Below the pieces are notes generated by a model. That model was not told the DNA's origin. It did not search any database and worked only from the letters and a program-made list of their open reading frames with translations. A stretch of DNA of 40,225 bases from Russula earlei (lineage: Eukaryota; Basidiomycota; Agaricomycetes; Russulales; Russulaceae): the NCBI GenBank assembly GCA_025769875.1, contig JAGFNK010000470.1, forward strand, positions 1 to 40,225. The letters run 5' to 3'. Below, piece by piece: positions 30,373 through 38,850 of this stretch (positions are counted from its first letter, which is position 1; the number at the start of each line of letters is the position of its first letter). Position numbers and translations under genes: made by a program.

Positions 30373-31289
30373 CCGTGCGCAAGATCTATGGTTTCGAGAC
30401 GGTACCTCTCAATTATTTCAAGAGGGTTAGGGGGAATGCGAGGCGTAAAACAGAAGCGAAGTAACTGAGGGTTGAATCGTATGGTATCGACTGTATAAGT
30501 CGAGTAGTGACGCAAGGAGACACGGTTACTGTTCTCTTCAAAGTGTAAGTAACCATACGCGAAAGCTAGGCGTCCATCCAGGAAATTATGTACAATAGAC
30601 AGGCAAAAAGACCCTTCGTAAGCAGGACAGTAAATGGCAGGTAAGGTAAGGAGCTTCCTAAACAACGACATATTAAAAATGTAAGCGATACGTCCGAGGG
30701 GGAAGTCAACGTCCGGGGCGTATATCCCGACATTGGAACAGATGCCAAAGGGGGTAAGATTGTACTGGGTGGCAAGGGCAGTGTTGGAGGGTTCGACCGC
30801 AAAAGTGTGGACGATGCGTGCACGAAAGGCGGTGGTGAAGGTGTCTGTAAATGCACGACAAGCTAACTGGTCTGAGGTAGGGATGCGTCCAAGGTAGTCT
30901 TGATGATTCAAGTCGTGGAGGGGACGCCACTGCTCCTGGTGACGATTGGTGGTAGGGAGGACAAAGTACTGGTGCGGATGGAAGCGAAATACTGTGCAAG
31001 GGGGGTGGTCAAGGAAGCCTTCAGGCAAGGGAGGTCGATCCGCTTGCTGTTGCTCGTTCTGCGCAGGAGGGGGAGTGCCAACAGGGACAAAGTTGTCTGG
31101 GATAGGCTGGGGAATGCTGGGAGACGATGGTGGGGCTGTTGGGGAGTATAAGAGGCTGAGGGGCGAGGATGTGTCGACTGGGTCGAAGTCTTCAGTGAGG
31201 ATGCGAAGGGCAGTGCGTGGGGTAGGTTGCAGGGGAGATGGGAGACGCAGGGAGGTATTGACAAGAGTGGGGGAGTTGGGAGTAGACAC
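30366..31289 (-). CDS. Retroelement E ORF1, unknown protein (gag position)
   Basis: A complete 307-aa ORF with an ATG 46 bp inside the 5' LTR, the position of gag. Residues 1-90 are Pro/Ser/Thr-rich and probably disordered. Residues 95-300 look folded, rich in aromatic, Asn and His residues, with TVFRFHPHQYFVLPTTNRHQ, PLGRIAYIFNMSLFRKLL and VHNFLDGRLAFAYGYLHFEE. There is no CCHC knuckle and no catalytic motif. I do not recognise the family. From position alone a structural (capsid-like) role is a guess. The stop lies in a hairpin. Confidence 0.6.
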   Translation of the reverse strand: MSTPNSPTLVNTSLRLPSPLQPTPRTALRILTEDFDPVDTSSPLSLLYSPTAPPSSPSIPQPIPDNFVPVGTPPPAQNEQQQADRPPLPEGFLDHPPCTVFRFHPHQYFVLPTTNRHQEQWRPLHDLNHQDYLGRIPTSDQLACRAFTDTFTTAFRARIVHTFAVEPSNTALATQYNLTPFGICSNVGIYAPDVDFPLGRIAYIFNMSLFRKLLTLPAIYCPAYEGSFCLSIVHNFLDGRLAFAYGYLHFEENSNRVSLRHYSTYTVDTIRFNPQLLRFCFTPRIPPNPLEIIERYRLETIDLAHGS

Positions 31290-31335
31290 TTGAGCGTTGG
31301 CTGGTCAATACAGGAATGATGAGAGACTGTCCAGA

Positions 31336-32164
31336 TGTCAAGACACGTACTGCTGATCCGTGTGGACTCAGGAGCAGGTGGGCAAGGGTCGGAACAGATG
31401 ATATGTGGTGAAGGCGGCGTTGAACAAGAGGACGAGCCAAATGACGAGGAGGTACCAGATGGGGACTGGTAGGTGTTGCAAGAGACAAAGGCGAAGGCTG
31501 GAGGCCAGTGTAGCAAGGGGACTTTAAACAAGGCGGTCGTTGAAGAGTACCTTGGAAGCGAGGGGAATCTTTAGACTGAGCGGTCGCAGGGGAGTACCCA
31601 GGAAGATGAGAGTATCACAAATGGACAGTCTGACAACTGCCATGCTTCATTGGGGCTTATATACAGTGTACAGGGTCGATTACAAAGCACTGGGACTATT
31701 CTAGACTCTTTGGTACCATCCAATAGGACTACAGAGGCATAAACTTGCTTGTGTCAAGTTTCAGGCTTACTGAGCGCATTACTGATCATTGTGGAGCAAT
31801 GACATCATTATGATGTCACTGTGGGGCGCTTAGTGAGCCTATGAGGTCACTGTGGAGTCGCTCAGTCAGCCATGATGTCATTGGAGCCTTGATGACGTCA
31901 GATGATTTATGCAACAGTTTCTAAGAGTTTGTGCCGCTGTTTTGGGTCCATGGTGGCTGGGTGGCCATGTGGCTGCCACGCGATGATTACCTGATTAGGA
32001 AACAGGTGCCTGGTCATGTTATAGTGTCTTTGCAATAGCAATATCTTGTACCACAGGAGGGATAGCCCAGAAAATGGAAGGGAGTTGGCAATGCAAAGTG
32101 AGAGAGGTCTTTCTTGAGTAAAATAGGACAATCCTCGGCCAGGACTTGGCCTTGGTTCGTAACA
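31336..32164 (-). repeat. LTR family E, 5' LTR of retroelement E
   Basis: 829 bp, the same length as the solo copy at 34179-35007. Plus-strand ends are TGTCAAGACACG and GGTTCGTAACA. U3 contains four CRE-like palindromes including an intact TGACGTCA at 31893-31900. The outer flank is CCAGG (LTR-B sequence). Confidence 0.9.
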
Positions 32165-33843
32165 CCAGGGTAGTCACAAGGGGACGGTCCTTAAAGGAGT
32201 ATCCCTGGAATGGAGAGTGCTGTAAACAAATGGACAGTCTGAGGATTGTCCACTACTTTATTGAGCGCTTATATACTACAAGAGAACTGCTAAATAGGGA
32301 ACAAGTCATAACCTTGTTATCAAGCACAATAGAGTGATGAGTAAGAAGTTGGAGTGTGCTTACTGAGCATGCTCAGTCATGCTCAGTAAGCTGCTGAGTA
32401 AGAAGACTTCTCTTGATGAGTAAGAGCCTTCACTGTCCACGTGCTCTGTCATGGTAACTAGCCGTGTCAGTTCACAAGCGAAAAACAAGTTGATGATAGA
32501 GAGGTGTTCAAGAAATGGGCTGGTTCCCGTGTATAATGAGTAAGGATCCCTGCAGTGGTCAAAGTGTTTTATGCTAAGCAGGTTATGGCCAATAGACCCT
32601 TCCTAGTATGACTCGGTCCGTTGAGAAGCTAGGGTAAGTTTATAATGGGATAGACTAGGGCTGGTTCCACTAGCTATATGCGTTCAAGTCCGTCGGGGAC
32701 CTTGAACAACACAGAGAGAGTAGAGGAAGGTAGGTCTTAAAGGAGGAGAGCTCTTCTCAGGGGAGTGAAGAGAGACTCTTAGGGAAGGAAAGGAAAGGCG
32801 AAGAGTAGATGGTGGATGGTGTGTTGAGAGTTGATGAAATGGAGAGATGGTTGTGGTTTAAGTTTGTGAGAGTGAAGTGGGTTGCAGGAGAATATGTTGG
32901 ACAAGAGTAGGTTGGATTCTACAAGAGACCAAGCTTAGGGCTTTGGTCACAAAGTACTGAGCTTATATATACAGGAGAAGCGCAGCTATTGCTGCGCTTT
33001 GACTGTGCTACTAGTATAGTAGGAGTCATAATAAGTAGGAGTCATAGGAATGAGGCCACAAATGAGTCAGAACCAAGTAACTGTGCTGCACAGTAGGTGT
33101 GCAGCATTGCACAGTCGAAACTAAGAAGTGAATATAAATGGAAAGAGAACCAAACAAAGGGAAAGTAACAGCAATCCAGTGTTACCTGGACGTGTATGGA
33201 TCACATGATAACACAGAAGGGATCACAAGACATAAGAGATCACAAGACTAGCAAGTAAAGGGACATATGAAAGCAAGCAGTCCATAGCAAAAGGTAAGAG
33301 GTAAACATAAATGGAAAACGGTGTAACATGCTCACTGCTTTAGTGCACATGCGAGCACCTGATTCATTTTCTGTTAGTTAGTTTAGGGCCGGTCATTTGA
33401 GGACTTGTAGTTTGGTTATGGAATAGTGTTATCTTATAAGGCCCTTATATAGTTCTATTAGGGTCCTTAGAGTCAACCCTAATACTTCTATTAAGGTCCT
33501 TAGTATTGCCTTATAGTTCGTTCTATAGTTATTAGAGTTGGTCTAATAACACGTTGTAGGGCCTTTGATACTAGGTTAGTGCCTATTGTAGAGCGCCTAG
33601 AGTCGTTCTAAAGGATCCCTAGGAAGGCCCTAATACTGTCCTTTATTGCTAGAAGGGTTGCCCTTAAGTGGGGCTTGTTGTATGTCAATTGTGCCGAGAA
33701 TTGCTCACGCGACAATGCGTGTGCGATATTGTGGACACCTCTACTCACCCCTTTTGCTTGTGTGAACAGGGTGACACCATAGAGGCTGGGTTTCCTCCTA
33801 TAAGGGTCCTTCAAGGGCCCTCTCCGGAGAATGGTTCATGACA
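32165..33843 (-). repeat. LTR family B, reversed, interrupted by LTR-F
   Basis: Net length is 792 bp after removing LTR-F and its duplication; the first ~174 bp are missing because retroelement E inserted there. It ends GGTTCATGACA at 33843. The next bases, AACAG, are the tail of another LTR-B in the opposite orientation. The intact TATTAAGGTCC near 33490 is the empty site for T copy 3's insertion in the other LTR-B. Confidence 0.88.
32447..33328 (-). repeat. Solo LTR, family F
   Basis: 882 bp, TGTCATGG...GTGTAACA on the plus strand, with perfect 5-bp duplications TGCTC at 32442-32446 and 33329-33333, inside LTR-B. The minus-strand reading has TATATATAAG followed by a pyrimidine-rich leader, hence the strand call. 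It contains a GCGCAGC-TATT-GCTGCGC hairpin near 32980. It is the only copy in the window. Confidence 0.85.
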
Positions 33844-33860
33844 AACAGTGAGTCTTGACA
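33844..33860 (+). repeat. LTR-B terminal tail
   Basis: AACAGTGAGTCTTGACA is the last 17 bp of LTR-B in plus orientation, sandwiched between a reversed LTR-B and resumed hAT-1 sequence. Confidence 0.75.
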
Positions 33861-36770
33861 ATAACCAGCTAGTGTACATCTTTGAGGAGTTTCATGGAAA
33901 AGTTGTTTATGAATTTGCAGTGGGTAATTCTTTCCAGAAAGGCTCTATTTCTCATTCTCCAAGTCCTTCTAGGCAGTCAAATCCAAGATTGCCTATGCAA
34001 CTGATACATGGACTACCAACAGATGGTGTATACATTTGCATGTTCAGTCTGGTGTTTCATCAACAATGACTGGGAAATCATCAAGTGTGTGAGTGATTTC
34101 AAGGCTCTTGAGGATAAAGAGCATGAAGGGTTGTATGGCAGTAAGGCATTTGTTGATGGTGCATGCAACATTGGTAGTTGTTACAAACCAAGGCCAGGTC
34201 CTGGCTGTGGATTGTCCTATTTCACTCAAAAGAGACCTCTCTCACTTTGCATTGCCGACTCCCTTCCATTTTCTGGGCTATCCCTCCTGTGGTACAAGAT
34301 ATCGCTATTGCAAAGGCACTATAACATGACCAGGCACCTGTTTCCTAATCAGGTAATCATCGCGTGGCAGCCACATGGCCACCCAGCCACCAAGGACCCG
34401 AAACAGCGGCACAAACTCTTAGAAACTGTTGCATAAATCATCTGATGTCATCAAGCCTCCAATGACATCATGGCTGACTGAGCGACTCCACAGTGACCTC
34501 ATAGGCTCACTAAGCGCTCCACAGTGACATCATAATGATGTCATCGCTCCACAATGATCAGTAATGCACTCAGTAAGCCTGAAACTTGACACAAGCAAGT
34601 TTATGCCTCTGTAGTCCTATTGGATGGTACCAAAGAGTCTAGAATAGTCCCAGTTCTTTGTAATTGACCCTGTACACTGTATATAAGCCCCAATGAAGCA
34701 TGGCAGTTGTCAGACTGTCCATTTGTGATACTCTCATCTTCCTGGGTACTCCCCTGCAACCGCTCAGTTTAAAGACTCCCCTCACTCCCAAGGTACTCTT
34801 CAACAATCGCCTTGTCTCAAGCCTTCTCACTGCACTGGCCTCCAGTCTTCGCCTCTGCCTCCAGTTACACGTGCCAGTCCCCATCTGGTACATTCCAGTC
34901 ATTTGGCTCGTCCTCCTGTTCAATGCCGCTTACACCACGTACCATCTGTTCTGACCCTTGCCCACCTGCTCCTGAGTCCACGCGGATCAGCAGTACATGT
35001 CTTGACAGTAGTCTTGATAAGATAAGTCTAACATATGTCTCTAGTAATGGCAGTGGCTTACCTTGATCCATACTTCATCAGCATCTCTACTGACAATGCC
35101 TCTGTCAATGATGTTATCATTTTGACTGTTGCTCACATTCTTTTGGCTAAATATGGGATACCTCAGTCACCCAACTTACACATTCACTGTGTTTGCCATG
35201 TTGTCAATCTTGTGGTTCAAGCCATACTTGCTGCACTCGGAGAAGCAGACAATCCTGATGAAGTTGATCATTATACTCTCAATAAGGAACAGCCATTACA
35301 TCTTGACATCAATGCTGACCCTGATCAGATTGAGTTGGACAGTGAAGAATTTCAGGATGAGATGGAGGATGATGAAGACAACATCACACTGGAGGAAGAA
35401 GAGAAGGTGAAGGCTACAAAGAGTCCACTATCAAAGGTATGTGCCTCAACATTATCATATTTCAGCATACTAATGTCTATGTTAGCTATGCTACATCATG
35501 AACAAAATTGTTTCATCACCTCAGTGGCAGAAGAAATCTTGGCAATGCATAGGCTCAGTCTATCACAAAAGGAACAAGGAGAACAAGGACAGGCAAGAGG
35601 CCTTGGCAGTCATCTGAGATGTTTGCACATGTTGGAATTACACACATGCAATGATTTGTTGAGCTGAGCTCCTACATGAAGTCAGTCTTAACCAAACTGT
35701 GTGCATCTATGACATCTGATATTTTCTTTTTGCAGGCTATTGATGACTGGGTATTCAAGACACCTGGTCTGTGGACACTATTGTTGGATGATGACAAATG
35801 GAAGACTTTGGGAGAAATAGCTGACATTCTAGATGTATGGTCTACAATGTCATCATTATGTCTTTCCCTAATCACATTTACTGTGGCAACAGCTGTTCAC
35901 AGAGGTGACCCTACAGATGTTGCACAGCCAGGTCCCCACAATTCTGTTTGTATTACCACTTTATCAGAAGATGGAAAAACACCTTGAGGCCATCTTGATT
36001 TCCTGGAAGCACTCATTCAAGATACAGCAAGCTGCTGAATAGGGCCTTGCAAAGCTTAGAAAGTACTCTATCCCTGCAAAACTGCACCACTCTTATATCC
36101 TTGGGACTGGTTAGTGTCATCCTCTCAACCTGAAGCGCAAATATCACATTTTCATAGTTTTACATCCATGTTTGCAGAGCCACTGGTTTGCAGCCACTGC
36201 AGATCCAGATGATGTCACTGCACAAGAGGAAGCTGTCAGAACCACCAAGGATGTTTTCAAATATATTGCTGAGACTTACCTTGAGATGCCAACATCAATT
36301 GCTCTGCCTGTTGTCCCCAGACCAGTTGTGAAACCTGTAGTGAAGATGCCTTCATTTCTTGCCAGTGCATGCTCTTCTCAGTGACTGACCACTGCAGCTA
36401 CAATAATACCAATCTTGAAGCGCACTCCACATGAAGAACTGGCTGATGAATTGACCAGGTATTTTAACTTTGAAGCAGCCCCAATTGAGAGGGAAGAAGG
36501 GGAGGGGGATGAGCCATTGGCTCAAGAAGTTTTGTTGAATCCACTCCTGTGGTGGAAGGTGAGTACTTCATTTATGCTTTAACATCTATATCTTTCTGAT
36601 GATCTGTGTTCAGATCCATGTGAGCAAATTCCTCTCAAAGTCCTGACAGATTTGCAACAATCTATGCAGCTCTTTGAAGGAGAAGACAATCATGATGGCA
36701 CTACTGACAAAGGTTTGGATACAGAGTGGGCTGTTTGAGATGATGCCACTGAAGACACTGAGCCGAAAAC
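33861..36770 (+). pseudogene. hAT-1 transposase, catalytic and C-terminal part
   Basis: In order: YATDTWTTNRWC (~33985-34020, the hAT DxW-type region), a FINNDWEIIKCVSDFKALE-like block (~34060-34110), a solo LTR-E (34179-35007), and STDNASVNDV (~35085). CVCHVVNLVVQAILAALGEA (~35190, the hAT CxxH region) follows, then an acidic loop, AIDDWVFKTPGLWTLLL (~35735), ISWKHSFKIQQAA (~35998), SHWFAATADP (~36178) and NPLLWWK (~36540). Introns with GT-AG ends are visible at 35437-35485 (49 nt, branch TACTAAT) and 36110-36157 (48 nt). Several stops and frame shifts make it dead. It is very CpG-poor. This is the missing half of the gene at 18947-19686. Confidence 0.85.
34179..35007 (+). repeat. Solo LTR, family E, in hAT-1
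   Basis: 829 bp from TGTTACAAACC to ATGTCTTGACA, with perfect duplications GTAGT at 34174-34178 and 35008-35012. It has a TATATAAG box near 34680. U3 has TGATGTCATC, ATGACATCAT and GTGACATCATAATGATGTCATC; the CRE core TGACGTCA of the other copy reads TGATGTCA here. Confidence 0.95.
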
Positions 36771-36921
36771 ATGGTGACAACAGATCAAAAAATCAGTAGT
36801 AGCACTTTGACTATGTATATACCATTTATTAAACCCATATAGATGGTTATACTGTTTATGCAACCATTTATGTATACTTGGCCTTCAGCAAGTAAACATA
36901 TACTAAACAGTTGGAGTGTTA
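36771..36921 (+). mobile_element. hAT-1 3' terminal region
   Basis: Noncoding end of hAT-1. GTAAACATATAC and AACAGTTGGAG match, inverted, the left subterminal region at 18515-18580. It ends at 36921, just before the AGTACAAG duplication. Confidence 0.75.
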
Positions 36922-36975
36922 AGTACAAGGGGAGGGGCAGAGGAACTGTAATGTGCAGTCATGAAGGAGTACACA
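36922..36975 (+). repeat. Repeat H, right half of the split copy
   Basis: Starts with AGTACAAG and continues the match to the uninterrupted copy (reverse complement of about 8965-9017) from which hAT-1 separated it. It is cut at 36975 by a solo LTR-B. Confidence 0.8.
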
Positions 36976-37941
36976 TGTCAGAACTCACTGATGAACAATC
37001 CAGTTCAAGAGTGAGACAAGAGCTCAGAGATGAGTTGACTGAGTCTGAGGATGAAGCTGGCAAAAAAGCACAGTTCAAACAAGTAGCAAGTACCAGAGGG
37101 GAACTGGTACTGGCTGTGAGAGATGATCATGGAAAGAGAGGGCCAGGTTGTACTAGATAGGGTGGTCACAAAGGAGTACCCTCAGTAATGGAGTGCCACA
37201 AATCAAATGGACAGTCTGAAGACTGTCTGCTACTTTATTGAGCGCTTATATACGACAAGGGAACTGCTAAATAGGGAACAAGTCATAACCTTATTATCAA
37301 GCACAATTGATGGATGAGTAAGAAGTCAGAGTATGCTTAGTGAGCATGCTCAGTCATGCTCAGTAAGCTGCTGAGTAAGGAGGCACATAATGATGAGTAA
37401 GGGCCTTTAGTGTCCATGTGTTCACTGCTTAGTGCACATGCAAAGCATCTGATTCATTTGCTGTTAGTTAGGTTAGGGCCAGTCATTTAGGGACTTGCGG
37501 TATTTGTCAGAGGAGTAGTGTTGCCTATGAGGCCCCTTATATCCTTCTATTAGGGTCCTTAGAGTTGACGCTAGTAGTCATATTAAGGTCCTTAATATTG
37601 CATTATAATTCATTCTATGGTTATTAGAGTTAGTCTAATAATGTGTTCTAGGGCCTATAGTATCTTCATTAGTGTCCAATGTAGGGCACTTGAGGTCATT
37701 CTAAAGGGTCTTTAGGGAGCCTTTAATATTGCCTTTTAATGCCTAGAAGGGTTGCTACTAAGTAGGGCTTGCTGTATGTTGATTGTGCCTAGAATCAATT
37801 GTGTGACAATCCACATGCAATATTGTGGACACCTCTACTCACCCCTTTTGCTCATGTGAACAGGGTGGCATTATAGAGGCTGGGTTTCCTTTAATTAGGA
37901 AGGGTCCTTCAAGGGCCCTCTCTGGGAAATGGTTCATGACA
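36976..37941 (-). repeat. Solo LTR, family B
   Basis: 966 bp, TGTCAGAACTC...GGTTCATGACA on the plus strand, perfect duplications ACACA at 36971-36975 and 37942-37946. It is CpG-depleted relative to the copy at 22225-26126. It lies in the right half of repeat H. Confidence 0.93.
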
Positions 37942-37947
37942 ACACAG

Positions 37948-38567
37948 TGTTACTGAGTGGTTTGGGGTCCAGAAGATGCCAGAACACCTGAACTATGGAC
38001 TGCATTGTTTGCATCATGCATGCATCAGATCTTGACCATTTATGTCCATTGATATCGCATTCGGAATGTGTTGATCGTATCATTTTGAAGATGTACTGAA
38101 AAAGCAATGAGTAGCATTGCTTCTGTCCCAGATGTTCCTGTACTGCCACATATGTTGCTTCCCTGATTGGGAAAGTACTTATGACACCGAGATTGCTACT
38201 AGGGAAGCACTTAATGCTTCCAGCACCGAGATTGTTTACACAGAAGCAATATTGCTTCTATGAGCTGCCTTTTGCTTCTATAGCACTGACCAGTACTACA
38301 GTAGCACAAACCTTATCCCTGAGGGCTATATAAAGCCCCCAGTTAGTAGCAGTTGAGCCTTAAGCTCAACTTAGTTTGCTGATCCCAAACAGTTGACTCC
38401 TACCCCATCTGCAGAGCCCCTCTTATCTTGTTGCCATACTCCAGAAGGATCTAACACTCCTTCCCCTCCATGAGTATTGCTTGCTTGACTCAAGCATATC
38501 TGCATTGGTAGGACACATTTATAGACGCGACCATTGATCTTATTTAAGGCACTTTGGAGCCTTAACA
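37948..38567 (+). repeat. Solo LTR, family C
   Basis: 620 bp from TGTTACTGAGTGG to GGAGCCTTAACA. Flanks are CACAG (37943-37947) and TGCAG (38568-38572): an imperfect duplication whose two differences fit decay of CGCAG in both directions. U3 has GAAGCAA/TTGCTTC inverted pairs; a TATATAAAGCC box lies near 38325. Confidence 0.85.
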
Positions 38568-38850
38568 TGCAGCTCCTTCTGCTTCCTCTTCACCGCATTC
38601 ATGGCTTTCTTGGTTGCCTTCTTAGCCTTGGCTGTCTTGTGGGCTTCCTCTTCATCAACTACAATATATGAGTTGGTGTCATATCATGATGAGAGGAGAG
38701 TCTACTTACTCAAGACCTGCACTTTGGTTGTGGGGCAGTGTGCAATGAGTCATACATTGATCCATGAAGCTGGGTGAAAGGGTTGTGATGATGATTATGA
38801 TACAAGGTGCACGTGTTGTTTTTTTTTTACCTTGTGCCTAGCCATGCATC
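38568..38850 (-). pseudogene. Lys/Ala-rich exon fragment
   Basis: 38658-38568 encodes DEEEAHKTAKAKKATKKAM and further basic residues. It is preceded (in gene direction) by a well-formed 51-nt intron, GTAAGT (38709) to TTGTAG (38659), and by a possible upstream exon to ~38740. The exon is cut by LTR-C. The family is unknown; it could be a host gene or a TE accessory gene. 38820-38830 is a poly-T run. Confidence 0.4.

Larger units (their letters stand above)
29386..32164 (-). mobile_element. LTR retroelement E, 3' part lost
   Basis: Minus-strand element: a 5' LTR-E (32164-31336), a 46-bp leader with TGGACAGTCTC starting 2 bp after the LTR (possible primer-binding site), then three open reading frames. 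It is truncated at 29385 by T copy 4. It was inserted in a reversed LTR-B, of which the first ~174 bp are missing on its left side. No reverse transcriptase, integrase or protease is visible in what remains. Confidence 0.7.
18510..36921 (+). mobile_element. hAT transposon (hAT-1), split by nested insertions
   Basis: The ends are TAAGGCTCCAACTGTT (18510-18525) and AACAGTTGGAGTGTTA (36906-36921), imperfect inverted repeats. They are flanked by the perfect 8-bp duplication AGTACAAG (18502-18509 and 36922-36929); 8 bp is the hAT hallmark. The empty site survives at 9010-9017. The 5' part (18510-19686) carries a zinc-finger-type N-terminus and the 3' part (33861-36921) the transposase core. Subtracting 14,174 bp of nested DNA and a solo LTR-E leaves about 3.4 kb, a normal hAT size. 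The hAT sequence itself is strongly CpG-depleted. Confidence 0.9.

Noticed and set aside
31331..32169. CCAGA/CCAGG as a target duplication around LTR-E
   Set aside because: The inner side of this LTR is retroelement sequence leading into ORF1, so a duplication is not expected there. The similarity is chance.
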